A stretch of 64,000 bases of DNA from Allacma fusca. Taxonomy: Eukaryota > Arthropoda > Collembola > Symphypleona > Sminthuridae. A program made the translations under genes and the position numbers. Location: NCBI GenBank assembly GCA_947179485.1, contig OX359250.1, positions 47,031,450 through 47,095,449 on the forward strand, given 5' to 3'. Under the pieces are notes generated by a model. It did no database searches. It was not told the origin of the DNA and saw only the letters and a list, made by a program, of their open reading frames with translations. The first letter of the stretch is position 1, and each line of letters starts with the position of its first letter. Of this stretch, positions 32,590-45,792 are shown one piece after another.

Positions 32590-33500
32590 GTTACGATTTA
32601 TATCCAACTTCTGGCAACGCGTCAGTGTCTAGGTCAGTTAGGAGACTGAGCTAGATCCTTCTCAAAAATATTTGGAGATACGAACCGAGCATTGGAGCAA
32701 CCTGGAATGGATGTACGTACACTTGACACTACTAAATTAATACATGTAGGTAATTACCCAAGTATATAGACATAATTATTATAATTAGTTAAAGACGTGA
32801 AGTGAAAAATATATGCTATTAAATGTAACAAATGTCCTGATATAATATGCATGAGAATGACGGAACGAAATCTTGGGGATAGTTTTGCGAAACTCAGTAG
32901 GGATGTGTTAGAAAATAATATCCAAAAAAACTTATCATTTTATTCTTAATGGACAGTGTGAAAGATATGCTGATTACTGGATTGAAATACGCATCAAGAT
33001 ATGTTAAAGTATGAATCGAAACCGAAAACCGAAAGATCCGTTTCTTCAAATCTAATGCAATAACTGAACTAAACATCAAATTTACATAATGCAGAAACAC
33101 CATGACCTCAGGACTATCAGTTTGACGGGTGTTGCAATCCCTATGTTATCTTAGCCAAAAACGTTTAAGGGCTTTACTATTTTCATATTTTCATGTTTAT
33201 AAAAATGAATAAAAGTAATCTTAGAGAATTGAAAATTCGTTTCTATCAATTCTTATTGATTGTAAAATGCAATAAATTGAATGTTACAACTAGTATATAT
33301 AGTACCTGACGAAGACTCAAAGCTCAAAACGTAGTTACAAATAAAATATAATCATTGTGCTAGAAATTGAATCTGTACCCTGATCGAATATATTACATAC
33401 AAATGATAAGCTCGTGAACTATTGCTGAAGTTGGCTATCTTAGGTTATTACAACTAATGATAAGCTCGTCAACTAGATAAAAGTACTATCATATTTTGTT
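32590..33500. repeat. Dispersed repeat family, copy 1
   Basis: Shares long near-identical stretches with 43050-43260 and 45793-46365. The core 32892-33340 matches 45793-46250 at high identity, including the hairpin-like segment GACGAAGACTCAAAGCTC near 33310. The part 32610-32720 (GCGTCAGTGTCTAGGTCAG) matches about 43133-43240, and 32740-32810 matches 44430-44500. Order differs between copies, so the family is rearranged or nested. A GAAGACTC...GAAACGTAG hairpin of this kind is often seen in retroelement untranslated regions; the family is not identified. Confidence 0.8.
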
Positions 33501-33509
33501 AAAACTAAT

Positions 33510-35880
33510 ATACTCTCCTAACAAAAGAAGCATTCCAAAAATCCAACACAAGTGTAAAGACTTAACCGATAAGAGGGCATGCAGATACAGACGCCCATGT
33601 GAACCAAACTATACATAAGATGAGTCAAGTCTCACCTGAAGAGCCATTGTCCGAATTGGAAAAGAAGATGAATGGCCATTGTCAACAAACCCAAATATTG
33701 CAAATAGGAATAGCCAATTCGAAAAACGACAACATCGATTCTGAAAGGAAACAACTTGTTTTACGTGGTAATTATTTAAGTAACAAAAATACCTCCTTTC
33801 TTTGATTTTTAATACCCAGCATTTTAAGTACAATAAAAGCAATACAGTACAGAATGTCTTTTAAAAACAATACAAAATGTACAGCAGTTTTGACAGAAAA
33901 AGGAAAAAGGCTAATTTGATTGTTGAAAAGTGGGTACTATGGTATATCATGTCCCCCCGAAGTAATTTAGGGGGATCGATGTCGCATTTATCCCAATTAT
34001 TCAGGAGTGTCATTTCTGTTTTGCTATTACGGTATTTGAATTATATCAACAGAAGTTGAAATGTTCATTAAAGTCAGCATCAAATACCATTAAGCCATTG
34101 TCCTTCGTATTATTGGACACTCATACAACGTTGTGTGTACGCGTATACAAAACGTCGTAAAATTATTTTATATAATGCCGTATTGATACATTGATACCAA
34201 TAGCAATTGTTCACAATATGGATAGAATGTTGAACAAGACAATTAATTCGAGCAGAACAATCAAACAAACTTTAGGAAATATATTGCGTTGTAAGGCACA
34301 TCTGCTCACGGTTACTTTAATATTCTGTACGTATCCCAATACCTTAATCCGCGAGCAAGTGCATTCAAACAAGTCGACCCAGTTCTTGAAATGAAGTCCA
34401 TGTAAGGCAAATTATTTTTAAAAACTTGATATAATTTAAGGTACCAAATTCAGTTGTAATCGGGGTTATACATTTTAACAATATAATAGGAATGAGTATA
34501 ATATGAAATGAAGCCATTTCATGTAAATATTATACGCTCAAGCCTTTACACTGAACGATTTCTAAATTTTCCTTATCATCATAACCTATGGTCGTTCATG
34601 CCTAACGAAACGTATTTTAAATTCCAGTTTTTATTTCCAATGATTTTAATTATTTGTTGTTACTATTTGTAGTTTAGCGCCATTCTGGGTATTAGTCTGG
34701 ATCGCAAATACTGTTTTTGCGTTAGTAGTCATGACTGTGGAAGGATCGCCTCCGACCCCGGGGCCACCAATTGATGGCGTATGTGGCTACACATTTCTTT
34801 CAATTCAATACTATGATGACTCCTGTATAGACGTATTGTGTGCTCCAACGTATAATTCTTTTATTTATTTGAATACAGGGACCTTGCGTTCCCGGGTGGG
34901 GAGAATGTCACGTCCCACGCGAGTGCTGTAGTAGCTGGTGCAACACTAACCATCTTTTTTGTATCGGCGGAGAAGTACCTAAATAACTCAGAAGACATCA
35001 AAATGTCAACCGTTCTTATATTATTCAATTATTACCTATTATCGGCTTAGCATTGGTTAAACTTATATGATCAAGTACTTCATCAATGAATTCGTTTAAT
35101 CGGAAGGCACCAATAAATATAGTTAAAGAAACAAAGTTAAGTGTAAGAAATAATACTTTTGCCTTTTTGGGGATTGACTCATATACCATTGTAAGCGAGA
35201 TGAGAATTATATGCTTATTCCAGATTATATGATGCTCATATTGTAATATTAAATTTTCTTTTATAAAAATCATTCCATTAAACTCTCATCCGGCTGCAAC
35301 CCTACACTAACGACTTCAAGTCTTAAAAAATAAAATTACGAAGCGTACATTCCTCATTGAAGTAATTTTACTCGCGTGATTAGAAACTTCGTGCTTCCGC
35401 GAAAGGAAATTAGTCATGAGATAATTCTGTTTTTTACATTTTATTTTTTACAAAACAAGACAGAAAAAAACTAATGAAATCAATAGGAATGTACACACTC
35501 AAGAATGGAAATTTGTAACGTGAAAAACATTAATCACGAAAAACGTAGACATTGAGGCATATTCATTTGTATGAGACTTTGACTAAAGAGTGTCATTCCA
35601 TCCCTTTGAATGCTACTTGGTACTCGGTGTGCGTGTAGAGAATCCCTCGCTTTTTCTCCGTGTATTTGCTTGAAACTGAAGTACACTGTATAGTAAAAAA
35701 ACAATGATTATCCTCAATAAAAATAAATTACAAGAGATAAATTTTTATTTTCTTTCGGGTAAAATTAAATAAATGAGAAAATACTTTTTGAACACAATTT
35801 TGGTACCTTTCCTGTCTTTATTACGAATTAAGAATTACGAATTTATTATCGGAATCTTTTCGGGCGGCGCCCATATCATC
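33510..35880. other. About 2.4 kb without a supported gene
   Basis: 33880-34010 resembles 44280-44400 (AAAAAGGCTAATTTGATT and following), so part of it is another fragment of the dispersed repeat family. Short ORFs at 34191-34394 and 34731-34931 have no recognisable motif. The remainder is AT-rich. Confidence 0.4.
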
Positions 35881-35881
35881 C

Positions 35882-38800
35882 TTAAATAGTACAGTAAAAA
35901 TTATTCAGACAGTACATCATTAAAACAATTCTAGTTGAACAATTGTGAATGGACTTAAAAACATCAAATACAAAATCGCTGGAAGGGTTACAAAATAAAG
36001 ATGCTAAAGAGGTGGTATTTGAAACCTTATTAATGTTATACTTCATTAGAAGAGAGTTTCTAGGAAAATTATACATCCTGCAGAAGACTAAGAGGTGGAG
36101 AATATCATTTGGTTCTTGCGTGTTGCATTCTTGACATAGCTTTGGTGAAGATAAATTGTACTTAGCATGCACAGTATAAAAGTGTCTGGATCCTAATCTA
36201 ATATTGGCAAACAAACGTATGTATTGGAAAGGTATTTGGAACTTTAAGTATCTGGAGGTTGAAAAGTGATTTTTTAAATTCCTATATGTGGGTAGGTATG
36301 AGGAGTTTCTGACGCGGTCTAGATCAGCTTGTACGAGTGCTTGAAACACAGCGGCCATGATTGACTGGTAAAAGCCAGATAAATACTCACCTGACTGGAA
36401 TTCCCACACAGAGGCAAAGGCATAACGGTACAGAAAGTCACGGATAAAATTAACCCAGCTTGATTTTTCGCTAAACAGTGGCATATTTCTCTCCAAATAT
36501 CGTAATCTCTCATAACATATTCGGACAAGCCGTTTTTCTGGCAATAGCAGGATCTTAAACCAGAGTTTAAGTGCCTGCCCTATAATTCGGTAAAGAACCT
36601 TTATTCTACCCGTTTTTACCCGTAAACAATAAGAAGGAGTATCATTTGGTAGCCAGAGCAGCTTCTTCAGGAATTGATTTGGTACTATCTCCATTTCTAG
36701 GGGAATATTAAGAGACCATACTTCCGCAGCATATGTCATTGTAGGAATTACAGTTGAATCTAGAAGCTTCATTATAGACTCCCAGGAATCCGTTTTGGAA
36801 GCCGAAAGGATTTTGAGCGTGGGACCTATTGTTGATAACGCCTTTCTTTTCATTGTTTTTGCAGCAAGGGCAAAAGATGCAAACGGGGTAAACGGTACAC
36901 CGAGATAAGTGTATTCGGACACTACTTCAATTTTTTCATCCTTCAAATACCATTCCCAAGAATCAAGAATAAAGCCACCATTTCTGAAGATAATAATTTT
37001 TGTTTTAGATAGATTAATGCTCATGTAGTTTTTATCGCAGTATAAATCTAAAATATTAATTTTGTTTTTAATAATGTTGAAGACTTTTTTTTGAGTCTGC
37101 GAGGGTAATGTTATCATCTGCCAGCAGCAGATGATTAAGACCGTTTTCCCCACCAAAACCGACCTTGGTGGCTTTATGAAGATCAAAAAAGGCATCAAGG
37201 TCGGAGATGTACAACGCAAAGAGTAAAGGGCTGAGTATATCACCCTGTAGCACACCTTGGGAAACTTGTACTGCTGCAGTGTGGTCATTTCCCACCCTGA
37301 TCTTTATAACTTGTCGTAAAGGGATTTTAGAATCCTTATGAAATTCCCGCTAACTCCAAAACTGTCTAATTTCATCCAAAGCAGATCGTGGTTAAGTGAG
37401 TCAAATGCACGGGCTAGGTCAACAAATAAAGCAAATAGCTTCCCTCCTGGGTTGCGGAGTCGAATTTGAATTACAGCTAAAAGAGAAAAAATTTGGTCAC
37501 GGCAGTCCCTATTTTTCCTAAAGCCTGCCTGCGTTTCGGGTAATATATTATTAGATTCCGACCATTGTGAAAGTCTGTTATATATAATGGTTGTAAACAA
37601 CTTTGTAATGGTGTTAATCAGAGCAATACCGCGATAGTTGCTTGGAATTGTTTTATCACCTTTTTTGTGCAACATAAATAATTCGATCTCTGACCATGCT
37701 TTTGGGGTAATACCACTATCTGCTATTTTATTGAAAAACGATAGAATATGATAGCATAGCTCATCAGTAGCATACTTCCAGAATTCGTTAGCGATGCCAT
37801 CAATTCCTGGAGATTTGCTATTCTTTAAAGATTTAATAGCTGCGTTTAACTCAAAGATGGGGATTTCTGCATCAAGACTACCATCCCTTCTGCAGAACCG
37901 CTTTTCATTGACAATAAAAATTGATTTAGGTGGCATAATTTGGGAGTAAAATTCATTCCAAGATACAATGGATATAGGGTTTCTATTATTTTCCCGGGGT
38001 TTAAAACTGTTAACCGTCTTCCAGAAAGAGTATATAGACTTCGGGTTTCTCATACAAAGTTTTGCAAAATTTAAATGGGCCCGCTTTTTGGCTTTTAAAA
38101 GGTCGCGGTGTCTCTTTCTTGAATCTTGGAATTGTAATCTAATTGGTCCCTTAAAATAATTTTTGCGAAGAGATTTCAGGTTGGCGGTTACAAGGAGCCG
38201 TGATTTTCTGCATTCCGAGTCATACCAGGGATTGTCGTGATAATTATTTCGGTCAAAGTACACAGTCTTTTCCACATTCTCTAGCCGCTGTCTTTACTGC
38301 CTCTGTAATTTCCTGATTTAGTGTTTCTACACACGAGGTTTCTGAAACAAAATTTAAAAGAGCATTTAATTTAACGAAATACTCGTCAGAACCTCCTCCC
38401 CAGCGAATAACTGATTTTTTAGAGCATGATTTAATTTGAGGGAGCCACGAGATATCCACAAGCTCCAACTGTATTGCGAAATGTTATATTTAAGAGTTAT
38501 ATTTAAGGGTTTTAAATCATATACGTGCTTTAAACATGGGGGATTTGCCCAGAAAATGTCAATTACACTAGCACCGTTTTGTGAGACATATGTAAAATTA
38601 GCGGGTTGGTCAGCGTGACAGCGTCCATTCAGTAAGGTGAAGTCCAGTTCAGAAAGTTTTGTAAACATATATTTTCCACGGGAATTCATAATTAGGTCGT
38701 AACTGGATCGTTTGCAAAACAAATATTCAGATTTTGCATTTGGAAGGGTGTCCAGATCAACGCGGGCATTTGCATCTCCAACAATAAGAATAGTTTCTCC

Positions 38801-39142
38801 TGGATATCTCATAGACGCATCCTCAACTAGGTCAGCGAGTTTTGTAACGGTCGAGTTACTTTCGTTCCCAGGCTTAAAATAACCAAAAAATAGAACTAAT
38901 GTGTGATGTGATACAGTATGTTTTAAAGTTAAAATGCTTAAAAAGTCATAATCATTCGAACTAGAAGAAATGTCAAAAACTTTGTTAATTAAAATTAAAA
39001 ATCCTCCATTTGGTTTTCCTAAAGTCTGGGGTTTAGTTGCAGGGTTTACAATGCTGTGAAAGTTCTGTAGGTTTTCAGAGCAATCAAAGGTTTTTCGTAG
39101 GCTCCAAGTTTCAGAGAGACATAAAATATCGGAATTAAACAA
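35882..39142 (-). pseudogene. LINE ORF2: endonuclease and reverse transcriptase
   Basis: Endonuclease in 39142-38366 (DILCLSETW, ILIVGDANAR, FTYVSQNGASVIDIFW). RT in 38275-37304 (SPGIDGIANEF, PSNYRGIALINT, QAGFRKNRDCRDQIF, FALFVDLARAFDSL). RT continues in 37295-37068 (GVLQGDILSPLLF, then LLADDN, the catalytic box) and in 37288-35882 to the C-terminus. Frame changes near 38370-38270, 37300 and 37070. The catalytic Asp pair is present. This enzyme nicks target DNA and copies LINE RNA at the nick. Inactive copy. Confidence 0.82.
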
Positions 39143-39252
39143 TAAATCCTTGTCATATGTACATCAATTGTAAAAATTGTTTAAACCATTGCAGTTCCAG
39201 TAAGTTATCTTGCACATATGTTGTTTAGATGATATGGAGTCGCCGGAACGTT

Positions 39253-39972
39253 ATGCTTGTGTAGTTAGAGGTCCCGAAGTTTTAGGTTTCAAATTTGGAA
39301 TTTTCGGTACACTAAGAATCGAAGTGCCATCTGATTCATAATATTCATCTCCAGAGTCAGATTTAACTATCAAATACCGATTGGCATAAAGGTGGCTTCT
39401 AATGTTCTTATCTTTTAAATCATTGTGCTTCTTTAGCAGTGTGGAGACTACATGCTGCTGGGTTTATGTTAGGTCATCTGTTACTGAAATATTTGTGTCT
39501 CTGAGGGACGAGCATTTTACCTTGAATTTGAAAAGATTTGTCTTCGCTTTGAATTTAAGTTTGTATAGTGTTTTCTGTGCTGATTGAGATTGTTGTGTGG
39601 TGCTGGAGTTCTTTTGATTGATGGAAATTATTTCAGCGTCGAACCACTTAGAAACCTCTGATTCTTCCTCAGGTGATTTGCAAATGTTTGGGATTAATTC
39701 GTTTTTGATTTGGGATTTTGCACTATTTTGACTGGAGCGAGTGGGGGCGGGAATTCCTCTAACAATGAGGTTGCTTGAACGTTCAGATGAGGGTTGAAAG
39801 AGTTGATCATTCTGTATTTGAAAATTGAAGTTTTGAGGCGTTGAATTTCCTCCTCCTGGGTTTTAACTTTTGTTTCTAAGGATACAATTGTTGCGGTTTG
39901 AGAGCGAAGGACTGCGTTAATCTTATTGACGGATGTAACTACTTCGTCCAGTTTTGTCAACTTTTTATCCAT
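39253..39972 (-). pseudogene. LINE ORF1 (coiled-coil, frameshifted)
   Basis: Begins MDKKLTKLDEVVTSVNKINA with a heptad pattern over about 60 residues, then Pro-rich sequence. The frame stops at 39694, and the ORF1 character continues in another frame down to about 39253 with SHLYANRYLIVKSD near the end. RNA-binding ORF1 protein by position and coiled coil. Confidence 0.55.
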
Positions 39973-40110
39973 TATCTCCAGTTTCTAAATTATTTTGGCA
40001 TTATCCGGTCCGTCCAGGTCCGTCATGATTATACGGGACTCTGAGGGAACAAAATTCGTGGTGCTAGTATCTTTGAGACTATATAGAGCGTCAGATGAAG
40101 GGTTGCCGGC

Positions 40111-41090
40111 CCACGTATACCATACAAAAAATAAAAAACTTAGCTACTAAAGGTTGTAATTGAAGTCCACTTTGCCTCCGGTGGTAATTACGGTATATAC
40201 ATACGTCTCCTCAAAGCGGTGGGATTTGTCAACACTCAGGCCAATTTCACAGCATTTTTTAGGAGCTTTTAGTAAAGAATGTATACGTGATTGCGTAACA
40301 GTATCGAAAGGTATTTTTCAGGTAAATCAAACAATTTTTCAATTTGTTTTCGAATATATTTGATGAGAGATGAAAAAATGTTATGTCTTGGCGGGCTCCA
40401 AGCAAGGATCCTTCTTCCCGTCTTTATAGAATTTAGCTTAACAGAAGATAGTAGTTCATAGTCTCGCGTGGAATTCATATAATTCTCATATAATTTCTTG
40501 TAATACACCCTAATAGCGTAAATATGTGTATGTACACATACGAGTTTTCCCTTGACTCGGATTAATTCAATTTCGGGGGAGCAACTTCAAGCCCGTGAAG
40601 CTCGCGCTCTTCCTACAAAAACCCAGATTTTTAACATCCACAAATATAAAAATACAAAACAATGAAACTAAACAAATCGAAATCTGTTGAAAATGAAATC
40701 TTCTATTATAAAAGGGTATATTAAAAATGGAAAGTCTAAGAGAGTATAAACCATCGTTTAGATCCAAGCTGGATTTAGGTTGCGAGAAACATCAACGTGT
40801 CAGTTCTGCATTTTGCTGAACAAATTCTGTACACTGTATGCAATTACGACAATCCCGATGTGTCAATCGATTTTTTATGAGACCAATGAGGCTTGTGTAG
40901 ACGTACAGAAAAGCTACTTATCCTATCAATTAAAAATTCATCGTTTGAGCAGCTTTTGTACCTTCTGATATTGTCTCCACAATAAGTAGTCTATCATGCT
41001 CTGTATTAAATAATTTAGAGATTAGTTTGAACGAAAAAGTCGTTTGGGGTTCGTTACTAAAATGTTATCTAGAAAATAAAAAACATATTT
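40111..41090. other. About 1 kb without a supported gene
   Basis: Several short ORFs on both strands with no motif I recognise. Confidence 0.35.
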
Positions 41091-41096
41091 AGTTGG

Positions 41097-42628
41097 GTGG
41101 TAACTAGGGGTTTCTACTTGGACACGCACACTACAAAAACCGCAGTGGAAATGAATGTCGGATATGCTAAACAAAGAAAATATCTAGTTGGAAGTAAGAT
41201 GATGGAATTAAGAATGCAATTACTTTCAAATATTGGGAGTGATACTAAGTATATCCCATCTAAGATTATCATCGGAGTTAACCTCGACAAGTAACTGAAA
41301 AGTTCGTAAAATGGGTGGCAAGATAGCGATGGCTATACTACCAAAAAATAGAATCTCGCAAACTGTTTGCCTTGGAATTGTCTCCTAAGCTGCACTATCA
41401 GCGGATATACAAGCAATACGTTCTGGCTTTATATTTTTAAACTCTCTAGTTTATCAGTTTGTGTCAATCATAAGAACGATGAAACACGACGAATTATACT
41501 TCTTTGGAATACGTAGACGATTATAGAAGCTTGTTTACATACAAAAAATTTTGGAGGCCGACATGACCATAACCAGATATGAGTTTATAAGAATGGGGCA
41601 TAAACTTTACATATTTTCTATTTTGACAACACTTGTTAAACACCGGTTTCCTAGCATAAAATAAGGAAACTTATGTGCTTCGTTTGTTTTCTCTGAAGTA
41701 TTAAGAGTACCTTGTTCACCGATTGTTTTGTCTACTGGTTTGGAAAATATAAACGTAAACAAAAAAGGTGGCACTTATTTAATAATGGAACTAAGAAAAC
41801 GTTGCTTACATCCGAGCAAGCCGGGGACATTAGCTGGAGTGCAGAGATTTGTTGATAATTCCCGATTTAAAGATTTGTTGCCTCGATTTTGACAGTCGAT
41901 GCTTATGTTAGACATAAACTTGATAATCGCCGATTCGAAAAACAAAATTCGTGGCTTCGGCAATAGACACAATTTGACTGGTTAATATTTTAATATACGT
42001 GCAAAAAATTTCGAATGGGAATAATGGATGTAAACGTTTTAATTTCTACTGACGCTTTAAGTCATACTCTTTTTGTGAAACCAATTAAAAATGTAACAGC
42101 AAATGACGTTTTAATGGCGTTCAAAATAATCATTAAAAGGGTGAAGAGAAAGTCTCTTTATATGCACAGCGACAATGGGCGTGAGTTCTATTCATCTGGA
42201 AAATGGCTAAAGCAACAAATAATAAAGAAATACTCAACTATGCGAAAAGGGGTCAATAGTGGAGCGACAAATAAAAACTTTAATGACAAGGACATTCATA
42301 TTTTTACATATAAGGGGGAAAAGGTACGTACACATTTTACAACGATTGTTGAACGTATAAATTCTGCAAATTATCCCGCTCACAACATGGTACCCAATGA
42401 GGTAAATAAAAATAATAAAATCGTTGCGTGGTTAAGACAATATTCGACTCAACTATTTCAGCCCAAGGAAAAACTGATATCAATGTCGGGGATCGGAATA
42501 TCAATTTAAAATATCAGCGTTTTATAAGGGGTTTAAATCCTCAGATGACTTATTTCAAATATATGTCATCCGATGGACTCGTCCTGTCATACTATTTGTT
42601 ATTAATACAACAAAGAAACAAGAACTAA
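41097..42628 (+). pseudogene. Second Polinton remnant: integrase, possible capsid fragment
   Basis: 41785-41880 carries an HPSKPGTLAGV segment that matches the region just before the integrase core. The opposite-strand ORF listed there is a shadow. 42015-42509 has VNVLISTDALSHTLFVKPIK (first catalytic region, Asp at the start lost or shifted), LYMHSDNGREFY (second Asp), TIVERINS (catalytic Glu) and MVPNEVNKNN. 42428-42628 has the C-terminal NVGDRNINLKYQRFIRG. 41097-41291 (KYIPSKIIIGVNL) loosely resembles a capsid block; this is weak. It is more decayed than the element at 10-26 kb and a different copy. Confidence 0.6.
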
Positions 42629-43049
42629 TTGAACTAATTCTACAGAGAACTTTTAAAGATACAGAAATTATTTTTTATTACAGACAAGAGTACGTTTTAC
42701 TTCATAGAGGGAAGTTGTTTTAACAAAAAAATATTTATAGATATTTAGGAAAAATTTGTCTTGGTAAATACCTCTACCGTTATTATCAAGTAATGATTTG
42801 CAATCACACGACAGTTCATCTGTAATAAAGTGCAGTAATTTAGTACACAGTAGCAATCACAACTTAATTATGCTATTCCATAAGTTGCGTTTAATGTTCC
42901 TCGATTGAATTTAGCTAAACAAATTAATTAGGTTGGTAATAACACCTTTCATTTTTAGCGAACATATAAAGTGGTTACAACTTCAAATCAAAAATTCGTA
43001 ATGTTATTATCTCCATGGATCACACTTCTGGACTAAAAATCAAATTTAC

Positions 43050-43260
43050 ATATTAATGAAACACCAAGAACTCAGGCCGATAAGTTTGACGGGTGTTGCA
43101 ATCCCGGTGTTATCTTAACCAACTTCGGGAAGCGCGTCAGTGTCTAGGTCAGACAGGAGACTGAGCTATCTCGATCTCAAAAGTATTTGGAGACACGAAC
43201 CGAGGATCGGACCAAGTCGGCCATTGATGCATGTACACTTAATACTACTAAAGTTCAGAA
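43050..43260. repeat. Dispersed repeat family, copy 2 (fragment)
   Basis: CAGGCCGATAAGTTTGACGG matches 33100-33125, and the following GCGTCAGTGTCTAGGTCAG block matches 32619-32640. In copy 1 these two blocks are in the opposite order, which shows rearrangement or a tandem arrangement of the source element. Confidence 0.7.
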
Positions 43261-44720
43261 ACTCCGGAACGTCCGAAAAAGTTGGGGATCAACATATTTT
43301 AATTAGTGTTGGTTTCTTTGCTAGTGACCGTATGCAAACGTATGTATGTGCATATAAGGTTACACGTAATATTTACCTAGCAAATCATTTGAACATGCAA
43401 ATTATGGATCTTCTAATTTAAAAAAATAGTTTTAAAAGAACGAGCTTTCACAAAAGACACAAATCTCATAACAGAAACCTTTTCTTACAAGCACTAGACA
43501 CTTACAAAATTTTATGAATTTCAAATAGAGGTATCACAGATTCATTGCACTAATTGATAACTAGCAACGGGAATAGTTCGATCTGTTCTTCGATTTTTAG
43601 TCTGGTCAGGTCCAACCGCCCAAGCAAGATCTGTTCCACAATCTTGGTCCAAGGAACATTCTCAGATAGATTTACTTGTTTGTAAGTGCATGGCCTGGTC
43701 CATCCGTTGGACCAGACCAAATGGACCAAATTTTGAGGCGATGAAATCTTTGAAGTAAATGTCGCTTCCAACAACATTTATTTAATGGTAATTATTAATA
43801 TCCTGAAATAAACTCCTTTGGTGGCCGTTTAAAACTCTATCATTCTTTTCAATACTATCAGCGCGCAAAACCTATCGAGTTGATAATTGACTTGGACCAA
43901 ATCGTTCTCTATACAGGAACTCTATTAATTTTCTGGTCCGACATTTTGGAATAGGCTTATTTGTCTGACATAAATTTTGAACAAATTTGAAAGCAAAAAT
44001 TTCGAATTGTACAATATGTTGATCCAGATAAGGTTTTGGTACGATTCTGTCTGGTAATGGGAGATCAAATTGTTCGACACAAGTAGTAGGAAACACCGTT
44101 CAAGGTCAACAATAGCAATGAATGATCGATTTCCCTACTTATTTTTCGTAATTACTTAGATAATTGTACCAAGATGAAAAAGATGTTTGGCAACACGGTG
44201 CTTAGACAAAAACATATACTTTCATGTTTTTAGAACTAATAGCAATTTGTGCAGGATTTTTAAAATATGGAAGCTTTAATGATGTCTTGACAGCAAAAAG
44301 TGAGGAAAAGGCTTATTTGATTCTTGAAAAGTGGAGGGCAGTAGTATAGCATGTTAGTGTATCTTATATAGCTGACGTTTTTAGGAGGGACATTGCTCCC
44401 TTATTCCGGAGTGCCTGCTAAAGTTAATGCATGTATGTAATTACCCAAATATATAGAAATAATTATTATAATTAGTTAAAGACGTGGAGTGAAATATATA
44501 TAACCAATGGAATCAGGGTAACGATACAATTTTAAAACCATTGGATTATATTTTATTCAGGGATTTCATTATTAAAGAAGAAATAAACAACAGTACAGGT
44601 AGCACACACATATTTTTTACACTTTCAGACAACATTTAAAGTCGTCACTGATGACGTATGGGCCAAACCGTTAATTGTAAATTAGAGCGGCATTTATGGG
44701 CTTCGCATTGAGCTTATGCG
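43261..44720. other. About 1.5 kb mixed repeat sequence, no supported gene
   Basis: 44280-44500 is similar to 33880-34010 and 32740-32810 of the dispersed repeat family. Two short minus-strand ORFs (43550-43777, 43872-44096) have no recognised motif. Confidence 0.4.
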
Positions 44721-44724
44721 ACCG

Positions 44725-45420
44725 TCCGTGTTTATTAAAATGGCAAAGAAATTTAGTTCGGAAGTTGAGGGGACAGTTTTGTGACTTTCCACGGGGGATT
44801 TAGCTCCCGTGCAATAAGTAGCAAACTTAAAGTACAGGGAATTAGTATTTCCCATGTGACAGTGACCAATATAATAAATAAAAAAGGTTTGAGGCGCAAA
44901 GTTAAAGCTAGTGACCTTCCATCACCGAAAAAGAAATACCCGCCTCTCCAAGCAAAACCACCCATTGTAAGCCAGATCCGATTATTGGTGTCCAAGGTGA
45001 ACCCGCCTACCCAGAAAGATATTTCTCGAAGAGTAGAATTATCCCCGAGTGCGGTGAGAAAAATTATTTCTAAACTCAACGAGGAAATTCGTCACAAACA
45101 TCGAGTTTATAAGTTGACCCAGCGCCACATGGCCAATCGGAAACCGAATAGCCGAATCCGGAATGAGCGTCATCTTGCCGGCAAAAGGTCCGAAATTTTA
45201 GTGCCATTGGATGCGGTTTTATTCGAAGTACGGAATACCAAGGGGAAACGAAGAATTTTTTACGTTACCAAGACGGAAAATATTCAGGAAGACTGGTACG
45301 TGGACTAGGACAAGTTCTTCAAGACAGTAATGGCGGTATGGGGAATATGTGGTAGAGGAGTGTTGCCCCTCATTAAAGTGCCACGAAAAGTACAAATAAA
45401 TAAAGAGTGCTATAATTACC
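44725..45420 (+). pseudogene. Tc1/mariner-type transposase, 3-prime truncated
   Basis: The frame from 44781 shows two helix-turn-helix units (SSRAISSKLKVQGISISHVT and PTQKDISRRVELSPSAVRKI) and then the start of the DDE domain. One stop at 45308 is followed in the same frame by FKTVMAVWGICGRG and LIKVPRKVQINKECY. The sequence then ends abruptly at about 45418 next to the SINE. Only the first catalytic region is present. A second fragment of a related transposase lies at 47.2 kb. Confidence 0.6.
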
Positions 45421-45447
45421 GTGTTTAAGGTCACTCGTGAATTACGG

Positions 45448-45607
45448 GCTGGGTAGATTTGAACCTGTGACTTTGGTGCTACTACCTAGCCGCAGCGCCA
45501 AAATCATTAAAAAAATTCCTCGCAAAAAGTTTTGCCAAAAGTTGAAGTTCGAACCCATGCCCTGCACTCATAAGGTCCAGTGCACTAACCACTCGGCCAC
45601 CCCTGTA
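45448..45607 (-). repeat. Dimeric tRNA-derived SINE or tRNA pseudogene pair
   Basis: On the minus strand two tRNA-like units follow each other. Unit 1 has an A-box-like TGGCCGAGTGGTTAG (45584-45600) and a B box GGGTTCGAAC (about 45547-45557), with serine/leucine-type character. Unit 2 has TGGCGCTGCGGCTAGG (about 45484-45500) and B box GGTTCAAATC (about 45453-45465). Neither folds as a complete tRNA by eye. Tandem A/B boxes are the hallmark of RNA polymerase III promoters of tRNA-derived SINEs. Confidence 0.65.
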
Positions 45608-45792
45608 CTGTTGGTAGAAGCGAAATATTACCGGTATATATACCAGCATTGAAATTTTCAAAGGCGATTTCTGGCTCTCCTATTGGCCATTCAACGCTAT
45701 GATTGTCACCAATCGAATTGGATGAAGATTTCCAACATGTACATACCTAACATGTTGAAAATCCAGGGTTCCCAATGAAATACCTGCATTGT

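Larger units (their letters stand above)
35882..40110 (-). mobile_element. Near-full-length APE-type LINE (ORF1 + ORF2), degraded
   Basis: 5' end near 40110, 3' end near or beyond 35882, minus strand. It contains a coiled-coil ORF1, a complete endonuclease, RT and the C-terminal region with a CQEC-x-H-x-C knuckle (about 36120-36155). The RT is clearly related to the LINE at 53.1-55.9 kb (shared GVLQGDILSPLLF and SKTKIIIFR motifs), so both belong to one family, of I/Jockey-like type. Target duplication and tail were not resolved. Confidence 0.8.
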
